Shown here piece after piece: positions 12,181 to 26,380 of a stretch of 64,000 nt of DNA. This DNA comes from Cenococcum geophilum 1.58 (lineage: Eukaryota; Ascomycota; Dothideomycetes; Gloniales; Gloniaceae). Every line of letters begins with the position of its first letter. Position 1 is the stretch's first letter. The stretch spans positions 992,001 to 1,056,000 of the forward strand of contig KV748196.1 in NCBI GenBank assembly GCA_001692895.1. The letters run 5' to 3'. The notes beneath the pieces are model-generated. The model was given only the letters and a program-made list of their open reading frames with translations, had not been told where the DNA came from and searched no databases. Position numbers and translations under genes: made by a program.

Positions 12181-14310
12181 CCCTTTAGCGCCTTTACGTC
12201 CACCCCTATAATAATAGAAAAGTAGTTAAACCCTATATGCCAGCGGTCTTATCTTTAACTCTATAGCAGCCTATTAGTAATCTAGGGGGAGGTAAATACT
12301 AGGTTTAGCGTGCTTCTTAATATGCCCTTTACCTATATCTCTATACCTACCTTAATAGCTAGGCTTAGGCTAGCTACCTCTATAGCGCGGATAAGGTTAT
12401 CCGCTACGTTGTCCGCGTATATTACTATTATACCCCCCTAAAAGGGGTTATATAGATTAAAGTCACCTAATAGTATATATTCTCCTTCGGCCCTTAGCAG
12501 CTCCGGTAGCATATAGATACTACTATTTATCTATTAGGGGTTATAAATATTATAAATCTAAATAGTTCTCTCGTAGCCCTCTAGCTTAATTATATATATA
12601 TTCGCTAAGTAGTGTATAGGCGCCCACTTATTTATATTAATAGCCTTATTTATATAAAAGCAGACCCTTATATTGCCTACTCCTATATACACTAAGTAGT
12701 AGGATTTTATAGTGTATATTGTATTTCCTTAGTCCCTCCGCCTCGGCTCTTAGATAACTAATATATCCGGCTAGGGGTCTGCCTACTCCGCCTCTTATTT
12801 AACTACCTATAGATACTAAATATAATTAAAGAACTTTATATTAACAATCTAAGTAGGCTGGCTTGTAGTAGCGGAGCTAGGCACTATAAGTAATTAATCT
12901 ATAATCTAAGAACCTCCGCGGGTAGAGGGGTACGAAAAAATTAATTTATTAGCCTCTTAGCCGACTTTAGAGCTAAAACTTGCTATATAGATATCCTTAA
13001 TATACTATAGAAACTGCTTAGGCGTTAAGGATTTAATATATCTTTTAACTGTACCTTCTTTATAAATGTTAAGCCTACCGCGGATATATATTAAGAAGAG
13101 CGTAATAATATAGGTATTAAAACTGTATAGTATTAGCTCCTTAAGATAGTAAAAGGGAGGGCGCTCTATAGAAATAATTCGTCGCCTAAGGTAATTTATA
13201 TAAGTGTAGAGCGTAGAGTACTACTACGCATATTACTCGCTACTAAAGAAAGTCCTTATAATTATATATAGAAAGTTTAACTAGAGGTACTAAAGACCTA
13301 AAATAGGTAGTACCTAACGGTAGCTATTATATAGGAGCGTAGCCTCCGCCTGCTCCCGCTTATAAGTATAAATAAGCTTTATAGTTTTCTAATTACCATA
13401 TACTAGATATAATTAGCCTTAGAAATTATTATCGCGATTAAGTTATAGTTACTTTAAAAAGATCGTCTTAAGTACGCGGTAGTTACCATTTATAGAAGCC
13501 TTGCTCTCTATAATAGGGCCTAGGTTTATATACGTTATCTTTATAAATAATAGAATATTAATCTCTAGTATACGCGGATATTTAAGCTCGGTATTAAATT
13601 TAAAAATACTATTTATAGCGGCCGGATATACGCTTTAGAGAGTATCTGCAATTATAAATATAGATTTTTAATTTTAAACGCTATTATATATATTACCTGG
13701 CGCCTTAGTAATATCCTTAATCTAAAGCTATACTTAGTTATATAGTATACTTTAAAGAAGGCTGCTAGGGGGAATATAAGATCTGCGGATAAGCTTTTCA
13801 GTAGTATAGGAATAAAAAATACTAGTATCTCTAATTAACTAATATTATGTTTACTTAAGGTAGTTAAAATTATTATATATAATATAGATATTATTAAGAG
13901 TGGACATTGATTAGAGGTAAGTCTTTAATAATATTAGCACTAGTATATCCGCCGCTAGTATTATAACCTTCCTTAGGGCGTTTAGCTAATCCTATCTTCT
14001 AGTAGTTTAGCGCCTTATATCCGTTAATAAGCCCTAGTTTATAAAGTAGTAATAGAACCTAACGCTTTATATTTATACCTTAAAGATAAAGACTAAAAAG
14101 CCGGGTAAAATAGTTAGTAAAGTTTTGAGTATAGCCTAATAAAAGGATAGATATAAGAAGAATAACTCGCCCTAGGTATGGATTCCGCAATTTATTACTT
14201 CTTAATTATGCCAATAATCCTTCTATTAGTTAGTAGAGTAGAGGTGTAATAGGACTAACCCAGTTACAGTAGGAATGTCTTAGTGAAACCCTTAACAGAT
14301 AAATTCCGAC
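12181..14310 (-). pseudogene. LINE-A 5' part: endonuclease domain and ORF1 region, broken
   Basis: Continues LINE-A past the Gyp1 insertion. On the minus strand the apurinic-type endonuclease motif ILLGDFNLYNPF is readable at about 12430-12480 (family LLGDFNLHHPLW). Upstream (about 12950-14300) is a basic, weakly coding stretch in the position of ORF1, the RNA-binding protein; a clear CCHC motif could not be read. Many TAA/TAG stops. The 5' boundary is uncertain, near 14300, where words like those of the 240-595 minisatellite reappear. Confidence 0.75.
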
Positions 14311-14653
14311 GCTTTGACCAAATTCTGCCGAATTTTAATAGCTTAATTAACTTCTGCCAAGTTCTGCTAGATTAATTGAATTTTACTAAAGTTTATTAAA
14401 GACCGCGTGCGTATATACGCATATATTAACTACTAAGACCCCTAACTATTTAATTATATAATTCTCTTGTTATTTCCTTCTCTTCTTTATATAACGTCTT
14501 ACTCTCTATAAGAGCTATACCTATAGATTTAGATAGAATTTATATTATTCCTTTAAATCTGCCTTAAAGCCTCTTCGCGCCCTTATATTACGTTATGTTA
14601 ATACTAATACCCTTAAAATAATAAATAAACTTAAATCTACCACGTTAACTATT
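14311..14653 (+). other. Boundary zone: probable Gyp2 5' LTR and leader
   Basis: Minisatellite-like words lie at 14315-14400. An AT-rich stretch rich in TATATA follows, leading to the Gyp2 gag ATG at 14654, so at least part should be the Gyp2 5' LTR and leader. The partner LTR is outside the window, so the LTR limits cannot be drawn. Confidence 0.4.
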
Positions 14654-15000
14654 ATGGCCCTAGTTAGGGAATAAATAACTATAATATAACAGTCTTTTAT
14701 AGATGCCTTGGCCTAGTAATAAGCTATACTAAAAGCCTAGTATTAGTAATTAATTAAAGCAATATATAAAGAACTCTATAACGCTAAAGTATTTACGTTA
14801 AAGACCCTAGTACTAATACCCTCTATAAATAAGATTAAAATAACTATACCTAAGCCTAACCTGTTAAACACGAACCTTAAGCTAGTAATAATAGCTTAAC
14901 CTATATCTATAATAAATCTAATACTTATTATAAAATCTAAAAAGCTCCCTAACCCTATAATGTTTAATAGAAATTAAAATAACCTATAACCCTTTATAAT
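14654..15000 (+). pseudogene. Gyp2 gag, N-terminal piece
   Basis: One frame from an ATG in MALVRE, through a Pro/Thr/Ile-rich linker, to KLPNPIMFN and the start of the capsid domain. Fungal gypsy Gag proteins commonly have a PPMFDGN-type motif here. Stops are TAA/TAG only. The piece ends with the TSD ATAAT (14996-15000) of element S and resumes at 30715. Confidence 0.85.
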
Positions 15001-15378
15001 TGTCACGGCACTAACCTAACGCGTTATTATGGCTCGTGTACGCGTATGCATGAGCACGGACCTGACCCCTAAGCGACATGTATATATACCGCCTCACCTC
15101 CTATATAGCTCCTCACACGATATCGTTTATCAATAATATACAGCATTAGCAAAATGTTTATGCCTCCTAACAGTACTAACAGCTCCTAATAGCTCCTATC
15201 AGGGCTGTCAGGAGCTCTAGGAGACACTTATACTCGGCATCCTATTAGGAACCTATTAGGAGGTCGCCCGGACTATTAAGACCACTAGGACCTCTAGGAC
15301 CTCTAAGACCTCCAGGACTATCAGGACTATTAGGACCATTAGGACCATTAGGACAACAATAAAAATTCTAGATTTAAA
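15001..15378. other. S, left arm
   Basis: RIP-poor DNA with many CpA/TpG. From about 15170 to 15352 it consists of diverged short units containing CTCCTAATAG, AGGACCTCT and ATTAGGACC. Related AGGA/TCCT words fill 30360-30640 in the right arm. The arm ends at the 15-bp target duplication of LINE-B1 (15379-15393). Confidence 0.75.
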
Positions 15379-15393
15379 AATAAGGTATATTAA

Positions 15394-18300
15394 TAATAAT
15401 AATAATAATTCATTACTTAATGTCCGATTTAGATCCCTATTAGGCCTACGCGGACTACTCCTTATTTATATATAGGGAGAAAACTCTATTTAAGAAAAAT
15501 GAGAAAACCCCGTAATCCATCTCCCCGCCTTTTGGGACTCGCCTACTTAGCGCCTATAAGTCGCCTATAGTGCTCTACTACCTTACTATTTAACCTCTTT
15601 AGGAACCACTGCTGCTGTAATAAGCCTATAGACGCGCTAGTATTATAAACTTTTACTCTACTACTATAGAGTTACTAAGGGGCACCTACTACTTGCCCCC
15701 TTGTCTTCTATTATTATTTCCCTTATAACCCGGAACTAATTTAGTATATTTTAACTAATAAGCCACTAGGTAACCGCCTTAAGGCCTTTTTATATTAAGA
15801 GTAGTATATTATAGTTCTCTATACTAGCTACTAAGAGCATTATTTCTTAATTGGTGCGTAAGGGGCATAGCAGTATTACGTGTTTTAGTGTCTATCTTAG
15901 CTAGCTATATTTACATCTTAGGCTACCTACTAGAACACCTACCTAGTAAAGCCAATCTTTTAGTCCTATTACCCCTATTCTTAAGAGTGTTGCTATTATA
16001 TTTTCTGCCTTTATTAGGCCTTCTCGGAGCCCTTAAGTATTTACCTCCTATAGCGTTAACTATACTATAGCTTAGGTTCGTCTTACCTAAGTTAGCCTCT
16101 GTACCTTTAACTCCTATTTACCTCTCTAGCGTTAGTCTAACCAGTATTATATTACGGTAGATGGTTTCCTAGCGTTCTTATATATTCTACTTTAGCTCCT
16201 TTCTCTATTTTACTATTATCTTTACTAACCTCTTACGTGTCTCCCTTTCTCCTCTATATAGGCCTAGGCCCTAAAGCAACACTATTCTTCTTTTACTTTC
16301 TTTACCTGTTTCTCTAATATCTCTTCCCTACTTTAGGGTTGTTGGTATATTCTCCTATAGGGCACCCTAGGGTCCCTCTATAGTTTACTTAGGNNTNTCT
16401 TAATNTACTTTATAANATTAGAGTTGNNTTTATTTTATNTTNTTTATATTNNAGNNGCTTTAATATATAACTATAGGGGGGGAATATTAAATTCCTTCTT
16501 AAGTAGTGCTGTGGCCGTTCGCTTATACCCGCCTATAATACTCTAAAGGCAGGCTGTTTAGACCTTTTAAAGTAGTTTAAGGAGTAATTTTAGGGGGCCC
16601 TTCTTAGTTTCTCCAATAGCCTAAATACTAGATCTATATATCATAGTTGGCCGGACAACTACTATATATAGTAGGCGTGACCTTTAAAAGTATAGACCCT
16701 ATATAGAATTAACAATCCTAGATAAAGCAATAAACTATACTTAGCCTTTATAGGCCGCTTACGCCGCATATACGCTCTACCGGAGCTTACTATCTACCTA
16801 TACTCCTAATACCCTTAGGCCCTAAACTAGTTAACCCCTAAAGCCTTAGATATAAATTATATGCTAGAGATCTATAGATTAGTTATATTTTCTTATAAAA
16901 TAGATTAGCTAGTATTTCTCTAGTAAGAATTAGACTTTATAACGTCTTGCCTATTTTATATAAGTATTATAGGCTTTCTTTAGTATTCTGCAATTTTCTA
17001 CGGCTATTAGCCCGTATATAATTAGGTTTATATCATTAACAAAGCCTATCCCCTAGGTTACCCCTTCCTTAAAGGAGTTAAGTAGGTTGCTTATAAAGAA
17101 AAGAAAAAGTATAGGTAAAAGGGGTAATCCTTATAGTATTCCTGTTATAACTATAATAGGGGGGCTTTAGTATCTACTAAAGACCAGTAATATTTCTTTC
17201 TAGCCTATAAACCTTTAGATAAATTATATAATCTATTCTAGGAAGCCCTTTACCCTAAGGATATATAAGAGACGCTTATAGGGTATATTATTATAGGCAC
17301 TACTAATATCTAGGCTAAGCATTAATACTATAAAGTCCTTTCGCATCGCCTATGTAGATTTAATAGTGGCAGCGAGTAGCGTAAGTGCTAATAGTGTTAA
17401 GCNGTTCTTTCTTNCCCCTATTTNGNTNTATAGTAGTANGGCGTNTTCCTNNNCNATATCTACTATATNNTCCGCTATTACCNTTTNTAAGATCTTACTA
17501 AGGGTGTTTTTTAAGGCAATAGGGCGGTAGCTTCCTAGGATTAAGTAATCTACTTTACCTTCTTTTCATAGGATAACCGTTGTTATAGATCTTCTAAGTT
17601 ATGGGTAGTAGCCTATAGTAAAGCATACTCTGGCTATATCTATAAGCTAAAGTGCTATAAGTGGCCCATAGGTTTTTAGGGCCTTATTTAGAATCCTATC
17701 TAGTCCTAATACTATATTATTTAAAAGGCGGCTAATAGTTCTAGCCATTTCCTCTGTTATTATATCGCTGTTAACCTACAGGTAAGTTACTAGTGTTTCG
17801 CCCATAATATTACTAAGGTCTACTAGAGCTAGTTAGGGGAAGAACCTTTCTATAAAAATCTTTGCCTTTTTATTATTATCATTTATAGCCTATAATTCTC
17901 CTACTCTTTATAGGGGTAGTAGGTATAAGTCTTCTGCTAGGCGCCCTACCTTTTTCTTTACCTATTTTACTATAGCCTAAAGGCCCTTATTATAGGGGAG
18001 GCTTAGGTTAGAAGTATACTCATTTATAAACCGTCTCTAGTTATTCCTTACTTCTTTTTTTAGGGTATTCTTTAGCTAGTTTCTTATATCTTTATATCGT
18101 CTCTTATCTTTAGGGTTATAGCTACTTATATATTTTCTTTTTACTTATTATTAGCTGGTAACTAAAACTATATATTATATAGACCATACGTGTTGCGCAT
18201 AGGGGCCCAGTTTTAAGATCGGGCAGTGCTCTTCTAGCCCATTTTTAATTGCTGCCTAGATCCTTTTTAGTCTTTAATTAATTTCCTTAGGGGTAGCTAA

Positions 18301-19921
18301 TAAGCCTCGCTCGTTTGGTATTAGGTGGATTTTTTCTAGGTCTTAGAGTTATTATTTAACTATATTAAAGAAACTGTTTATCTTAAGCTTCCTTATTATA
18401 TATCTTTTTCTATTTAGTTACGCTTTAGTATCTAGGTCTAGCTATATCTAGATAGGGATATAGTCTAGGGTAAGTGCCTATTCTTCTTTAGGGTTATATC
18501 TTTTAAGTCTTTAATATAGGCCTTTATCTATAAATATAAGGTTAATTATACTTCTAGCGGTGCCTTATTGCCATATAATTGCTCCTAGGGGGGTAGCTAG
18601 CTTAAGGCCCCAGATATCTATAGCTCTTAGTAGGCACTTTAACTATTAATCTACAGTAATATAGATACCCCCCTACCGTGGGTAGTAGAGGTTTATATCT
18701 CCTAATAGGATAAACTCTATACCTTTAGTTTCTAGTAAGCTTATTACTAATATAATATTCTCTATTTATAGGACCCCTTTAACCCTAGGGTTATATATAT
18801 TAATAATTTATACCAGTCCCCTATATATTTAGATTATTATAACTATAATATCTAGGTTAACTACCTGCTATAACTATAAGGATAGGCTAATAGCCTTGCT
18901 AATTATAAAGCATATATATATAGCTGCTTTTAGTTTATATAGGAGCTAGAATCCTTAGGGGCAGTATATTAATTATATAAAGGTATTATAATACGGCTCT
19001 TATATAGCAAGGATATAATATTTCTCTAGGTCTAGACTATCTAGTAGGGGCCTTACGAGGTAGTGGTTTGTGTTGCCGTAGTTATACTATATAATAGATA
19101 GGTAGCGAACCCCTAGCAAGGGTCCTTTAACTCTCCTTTATTCCTTACTTCTTTTATTTCTACTTTTTTTAGAATATTTAGAGCTTTTATCTCTTATATT
19201 TACACCCTAGTTACTACTTATTTTATATAGAGCTTTCTATTCCCATATCTTGTATTCCTATTAGCGCTTCTATATCTAAATCTATTATTATTACCAGTTC
19301 TTCCCCTATTCTTACTAGTTAGCTATATACCCTTTATAGGTCGGCTATAAATATTATATTTACCGCATTAAGTCTAATTCTTAATTATCCTAGTCTTAAG
19401 CCTACTATTACTGTCTATAGGGGTCTTTCTATAGGGCGTCCTCTCCCTTGTGTCCCCTATAACCCTTATATCCCTAATTAGTCTAGTAATATCGCGCAGC
19501 GTTACTTCTAGCCCGTTAAGGCTTGGGATAGCTAGCCTAGCCCTCTAGTATTAAAGGTAGGAAACGCTAAAAAGGNNCCTACGTCCCCCTAGCTTATCGC
19601 CTATTATTTCCATTTATATAACCTAGCGTATAGTTATTCCCGCAGCTATTAAGCCCTTACCTTCTATCTCCTATATTTAATATAGTCTTCTCTCTTCTAC
19701 GCCTTATATATACTTTAGTAGCAGTTTATATATTTTATTTAGTCTTAATTTAGGCAATATCTTATATTGTAGGGGCCTATATAGTAGCCGTAGTATACCT
19801 ATACTGCGTATATAGATTAGGTATATCCCTATTATATATAGCGATAGTATTATTTTAGGCGTAGTCTATAGTTATAGAGCCTTATATTATATATAAGGCC
19901 ATTTATAATTATTCCTTTTTA
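15394..19921 (-). pseudogene. LINE-B1 ORF2 and distal ORF1, broken
   Basis: Minus-strand reading: endonuclease motif FILLGDINLYYPRW at about 18665-18730; LSLDISSA of the RT at about 17300-17325; RT GIP-Q-GLPLSPI at about 17100-17155 (the Gln codon is now a stop); C-terminal region about 15540-16380, closely matching 47990-48600 of LINE-B2. The protein would nick target DNA and reverse-transcribe the LINE RNA from the nick. Stops are TAA/TAG. Several n bases (16394-16453, 17403-17483, 19576-19577) interrupt it. Cut at 19921 by Gyp3a (TSD TTTTA at 19917-19921). Confidence 0.88.
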
Positions 19922-20346
19922 TATAACAGAACCTTGTAGCAAGAACTACAATAGGCTTGTTATTAGGCTAGGTGTATAGGAAATGCAAGTATAAAAGTCA
20001 ACAACGTAATAATAACTGGTGGAGTGGTTGCCTAATAGATTAACTCTAATTATATTCTGAGAATCACTACAAGGAAAGGAACTATCTAGGTAGGGACTGT
20101 GGTCCTTTAAATACACATCCGTACTCCTAAGAAAGTCATTACTCTATCTACTCTGTCTGCTTTATCTACTCTATTATAGATTATATAGATTATATAGATT
20201 ATATAAATTATATTATATAACCTAATTACTATTCCTTATTATATGGTTCTATCGGCTCCATCCTAAACCGTACCTAAATTAACCAACTAGCTTCTTTTGT
20301 TTCTTCTCTAAGTAGTTATAATATTGTACTTAAAGCGTCCATAACA
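19922..20346 (-). repeat. Gyp3a 3' LTR (425 bp)
   Basis: Matches 27469-27893 over its full length. The purine-rich strand next to it (RC of 20347-20365, AAAGAGGAGGGAGAT) is the polypurine tract. Confidence 0.93.
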
Positions 20347-20365
20347 CTATCTCCCTCCTCTTTAT

Positions 20366-23300
20366 CTTCGTCCTTGAAGATTCCTAATATCTCTAAGTTG
20401 TTTACTAGAGGTGTGATGTCCGTCTAATTAATTTAGTTAATATTGTTACTTATAATGCCTAAAGCTCCTTTATCCTCTTCTACAGTTTATTAGTCTCGTA
20501 CTATTGCTATAATACTATCTCTTGGTGAAATTATACCGTCTCTATGTTCTCGTTATTTAAAAGAGGGGTTGGTCTGTATTACGCTGGCGAGTCCTTTATC
20601 TTAATAACTATCCTCTTATTTAGAGTGCACTAAAGTAAATATGCGATTGTCCTGTGATATTCGCTCTACTTCTAACGCTAAGTATGCGCGTCCTATAACT
20701 CTTAATAGTCTTCTAGTTCCCTAATTAATTTGTCTTAGGGTCTTATATTTAATCTGCTGCTACGCGGCTAGATAACGAGCTGTTAGTCGCTCTAGCTAAA
20801 CTTTATCGTTTTTAGGATGCTAAGAGAGAGGCCGCTAATGCTTAATAACGTACTCTAGACTCTCGTTTGGCTACTTCCGCTTGGTTAATCCGTCTTAAGA
20901 AGGTGCGCGAGAAGGTGCGTTCTAAGGAGTGGAAACTTGTGGAATAAGGTTTATAGAAACTAGGCGATGAAAGAATGGACTCTCCTTTAATAGAGAAGGA
21001 AATAGATCTAAGTAGTTCGGCAACTGCTCTTCTTGGGTCCCCCTTAGGTAACTTATTCTTTGGTGATCCTTTTTTATTAATGCTGCCTAACCTGATCTCT
21101 TCTAATACTCCTATACCTTTTCTATAGCATTTTTTAAATTCTCTAGTAGCTCTTAGGTAGTTTTAGTGTAGCCTATCCACTTAACCTCATACTATATTTT
21201 GTTGTTAATGTCCTTATAATTAACAATCTTTAATACTTACTATTTGTCTTCTTCTTATCCTCTATATGTGTCTGCTTTATAGACCGGTGGCTTAATATTC
21301 CTATGTGCTGGCTTTAGTATTGCGATATGCTATATAGGGTAAATCTTTATTTTAGCTAGTAGGTTTAACTTAAATGTGACTAGTGAAATCTTTTATATAA
21401 TTTTAAAAGGTCCTAGTTTGATATAGTTTAACTTCTTGCTTAGTTGTTAACTCTTAAAATTTTTATATAGTAGCTATACTTTATCTCCCTCCTTAAGATC
21501 TAGTCCCTTAGATCTCTTAGTATTATAGTACTTTTTTATTCTTTTTTATACTTTCTTTGCTGATTCTATAAGGTTTATATAAAGATTTATTAATGTCTTT
21601 ATTCTTTCTTTAGCTGTACTACTCGTTTTCTTTACTTGCCGTGGTAATAACGATGTTCTTAGCTTATATCCATAATTTGCCTTAAATAGTAATGTGCCTA
21701 TTCCTTTTTAAGGTGTTGTATTGTATGTAAACTATATAACTAGTAATAGTAATACCTAATTATTCTATACGTGATTAATATAATGCCTTAGATACTGCTC
21801 TAGCGTCTAATTTAATCTTTCCGTTTAACTGTCTGTCTGCGGATAGTATGCGGTGGAAGTTGCTGCTTAAACTCCTTACTCTACTAAGAATACTTCCTAG
21901 AATACTGCTATAAATCTTAGATTTCTATTTAATATGATTTTATTTAGTGCTCTATGTTTTATAAACACTTCTTTAATATAGATTCTAGCGATATCTTCTA
22001 CTGATATTTCTTCCGTATAGGCTATAAAGTATCCCTACTTTGTAAGCTTATTTATTATTACTAAGATTACGTTATAATTTTATCCGGTAATAGGATCTCT
22101 TAATTTTAGTAACTTAATAATAAAGTTCTATAATATAACCTCCTATGGTCTTTCTAGTGTTTTAATAGGTTGTAGCCCTCTATATGGCTTATACCTTATT
22201 AGTTTGTTCCTTTAGTAATCTAAATATTTCTTTATAACTTTTCTAGCTATCCTTTAGATTCTGTCAATAATGTACTTCTCCTGGAGTCTTAACACTAAGC
22301 CCATAGCTCTATTATATCCTTAAGTTAGTCCCTTATAGAAGTCTTCTATAAACTGTTCTGCTATGCTTCTTAGGATATACTTCGCTTCTCGATTTTTGTA
22401 TATATCTATTTGTGGATCTTCTAGCTATACTTCTAGAATTCTTTATGCCTAAAAGCTTTCCGGTATCTTGTAGACTTTCTTTAGTTTATTATCTTCTTAA
22501 GTTACTATAATTTTTGGATAATTATATCTAATTAATCCGTCTATATCTTTTTATAATAAAGCCCCCGATAGCTTTTTCTTATTTTATAGTTTAGCTTTAC
22601 AGCTTAGAGTATCTGCCCGCGTATTATCTGTACCTTTAGTATACTAAATCTTAAAATAGTATTCTGTAAGCATCTCTGCCTATTTAACTTGTCTTTAGTT
22701 AAGTTCCTTTATTATTAGGAATCCTGTTAGGTTCTTATAATCCGTTTTAACTATAAATGGTTTCTCTATGCCTTATAAGAATGCTCTCTATTTCTTTAAT
22801 GCTATAACTATACCTAATAACTCCTTATTATAGATGTTATAGTTTAATTTTAGTGGTGTTATCTTTCGACTATAGTATGCCACTAGGTGCCATCTATCTT
22901 AATACCTTTATATAAAGTATGCCCCTAGTGTATAGTCTAATGCATCCGTCTTTATAACCGTCTCTAGTCCTAGTTAATAGATCTTAAGAACTAGCCCCTA
23001 AGTAAACAACTCTTTGACTTTCTTAAAGAGTTCTCTTTGCTCCTCTCCCCATGCCTATAGTTCTTCTTTCTTTATTAACCTCGTAAATGGCTTAATATTC
23101 TTTAACCACTGCGCTATAAACCTTCTATAGTAATTGCAAAACCCTAGGAATGATTTTAACTATATAACGTTCTTTAGTTCCTACCAATTTACTATAGCCT
23201 CGATCTTCTTTAGATCTATACTAAGTTAGCCTAGTTTAATAATAAATCTAATAAAATCGGTCTTCCTGGTAAAGAACTCGCATTTCTTAATTACTACTAG

Positions 23301-24440
23301 CATCTATTCTTCTTATAGTCTTTTTAAAACCCATTTAACATATTCTCTGTGTTCTTTCTTGGTTATTAAGTAGATAATAATATCGTTAAGATATACTATA
23401 ACAAATTCATCCAAGTGTTCTCCTAATACATTGTTAATACGCTTCTGGAATATTACTAGTATATTTATAAATCCAAATTATATAACTAATAGTTTATATA
23501 GTCCTTTCTTTAACCTAAAGGCTGCCTTTTATTTATTGCCCTTCTTAATCCTAATCTAATGGTACGCCTATCTTAGATCTATCTTTATAAAGATTTGCGT
23601 ATTGCCTATCCTATCTTAGATTTCGCTAATTAAGGGTAAAGGATACCTATTCTTTCTAGTAATGCTGTTTAACTGTCTATAGTTAATACACAGCCTTAGT
23701 TTGCTATTTTTCTTTAGTATAAATAGTATTGGATATCCTGCTAATAACTATAATGGTCTAATATATCCTTTTTATAAGTTCTCTTAGATAAACTCTTTTA
23801 ATACTCTACCTTCTTCTTTGGTAAGCTTATAGATTGGAAAGAACTTTAGACTTGTCCCTAGTTCTAATTCTATCTTATAGTCCCATGCTATATATTTTAA
23901 TAGCTTTTTATTTTTTAGTGACTATAGTTTCTTGCCATACTTATGGTATCTCTTTAGTATATAACTTAGTCCTTTTTCTATTTCTTTATAGGTTGCTCCT
24001 ACTTAGTACCATACTAACTTGGCTTATTATTATATCTTATAGCGTTAAGTATCTTTAATATTAACCTAACCTGTAATCTAATTGATCCTTAGATTATATT
24101 TCTATAACTAAGGCATACCTAATACTACCTTGTTCCGTCCTAATGGTAGAATATTAAAAGACATCTTAATTTATCTTCCTTTGATAGTTATCTAAATAGG
24201 TCCTGTTTTAAGATTAATAATCCCTCCTCTATAGGTTATTGGATCTCCTAAAATTATAACTAATAGGTAAAGTTACTTCTTTTGTCTATAAGGTAGTCCC
24301 ATTCTTTTAACTGCTACTAGTAAAATATAGTTTCGCGTTGCTCTACTATTTATTAGCGCTTTAAACTGCTAATCTTACTAATTAATTTATAAATTTAGGT
24401 GTTATCCTTAAATTCCTTTAAGGGTCTAAGGCTCTATTAC
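20366..24440 (-). pseudogene. Gyp3a pol: protease, RT, RNase H, integrase, C-terminal part; broken
   Basis: Minus-strand reading. Protease about 24420-24170, with GNYI/RNYI-type and RMGL motifs shared with Gyp3c. RT about 23850-23100: FVIVYLNDIIIY at about 23395-23430, the catalytic YLDD having become YLND. RNase H about 22980-22600. Integrase about 22180-21700: DPITG, VIINKLTK, YPQT and the LNQTLEQYLRHYIN block are readable. About 950 bp of unrecognised sequence (21300-20366) lies between integrase and polypurine tract. Stops are TAA/TAG. Confidence 0.9.
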
Positions 24441-26380
24441 TGGCTCCCTCTAGTCCTATAGGCCTCTACTTTTCCTAACTATTAGCTGCTTAATCCTAGT
24501 ATATTTGGCTTACTCTTTAGCTAATACCTAGTTCGCTTTTTATCTTTAATATACCATAAATACGTGTTCTCTGGGCATTCCTACCACTATTATCTATCTA
24601 AGCATTCTTCTATAAGGAATCTTCCTGGTTAAAGTACTAAACTTCCTTCCTCTTGGACCTCTGCTGGATGCTATCTATATATATATTTAGCATTCTTATA
24701 CTATTACTCATCCGTTATCTAGTATATCCTTATAGGGTATTTCCGATTTTTTTCCTTCAGATTCTTATACATTTTGTATATATCGTCTATATACGCAATT
24801 TATAATAACGTATAGTATACTAGGTGCTTTAGGTTAACTCTTAGCTTATCTTTATCCCTAAGTTTAAACCTTTATTGTACTAATCTAAATATTGCGACTT
24901 TATTTATAGGTACTAAGATATATCTCTTACTTCTCTAGTCCTCTAAACGTTCCTTTAGATCCTTTAATGTTATAATTAAGGCTTCTTTAATATACGTTAT
25001 GGCCTTCTCTATAATCGGGTGGTCTTAGATAACTTTTTTATCTAACTATATATAGAAATCTTCCCACTTATTATTGTGCCTTTATCTATACTACTTTTGG
25101 TATAGCTACTAGAGTATATACGGTCTATCCGTAAGGAAGTATCTTNTTATTACTACGTCGTAATAGCCTTTAGTATATTGTTCCTTAAACCTAATTAGAA
25201 TCCCTAAATCCTCTTTATCTTTTAGTTTAGTAAGCTACTTAGCTCTTAGTATNCCTGCTNTTAGNCTATTAGTAATTCTTTATACTAGTACTCTATCCTT
25301 TATACGTCCTAATATACTAGATCTCTTATCTAGTTTCTNNTCTTACTATNCNATAATTCTTTACCTAAACTCTTCTATAGTTTCTTTTAGTTTACGCCTT
25401 ACGCTCTAATCCTTAAAGTCGTCTTACTTTTTAATCCTAGTATTAACTTTTTAATCTTTAGTCCGAACACTTTATTTAACTAGTAAATCCTCTAAGTCTA
25501 TATATTCATCTCCTAGTCTAATTACTATTTATACCGTAGATTCTCTAATCTATAAAGAAGCTTCTTACCTCTTATCTATAGGTGTCCTAATTTATACCCC
25601 AAATTCTTAACCCCTTAGGTTCTTTAATCCCGAGCTTACTTCTAACTTAAGCTTAGCTTCAGCCTTAGTCTAACTAANCTTACTTAGTGTTCTTATCTCG
25701 TCTTAAGAGTCTTAAATCTTACTTATCTCGTCTTAAGAATCTTATACCTATAGGAACTTCCGTCCCGAGCTTATTTATATATTTTTAAACTAAGCTACTA
25801 CTCTGCTCTATTGGTTATTATCTATTATAGGTCCTTAAGCTTGCCTTATCTCGTTTTAAGAATCTTAGTTATCTCTTATCTTGCTATAAGAATCTTAAGC
25901 CTTTAGCCTTTTACCTTTATTAAGTGCCGAAATAGTTCGCTGTCCTACTTCTCTTATATCTCGCAAAGCAATAGACATTATATCTAGTAGGGTTTCAATC
26001 CCTACTAATATTCCCTATTTTATAGTAGAATTATCCTCTACCTCTAGTATAATATCTCCGAGGTCTACTCGCTCCTAGTAAGCGGCCCTTATTACCTTAT
26101 TATTACGGAATATTTCGCCTAGGTTAAATTTATCGTCCTTAATATCCAATCTGCGAACTAGTTTATTAGTTCCTCTATATCCTATAGGTGCTAGCTCTTA
26201 TAGCTAATAGCTTGCGCTATACTTAGCGTCCTTATAAATTCGGTATATATTATTATAACAAAACGTAAAACTTCTAATTAAACATTCTTTTATTCCTCGC
26301 AGTATATTATCGTCCCTTTATACGTATATATCGTCTACTAATCTCATGCCTTTTACTACGTAGTAACTCTACTTACTTTT
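24441..26380 (-). pseudogene. Gyp3a segment between Gag zinc knuckle and protease
   Basis: About 1.9 kb matching 59890-61950 of Gyp3c and 54200-56160 of Gyp3b in order and content. One long frame with stops only at TAA/TAG in its better stretch. No known domain recognised; see the Gyp3c entry. Scattered n bases lie at 25146-25353, 25678 and others. Confidence 0.6.

Noticed and set aside
19922..20346. LTR start placed at TGTATAACGG in Gyp3a
   Set aside because: Starting at TATAACGG instead gives a perfect TSD TTTTA here and ATAGT for Gyp3b, so the shorter LTR was chosen.
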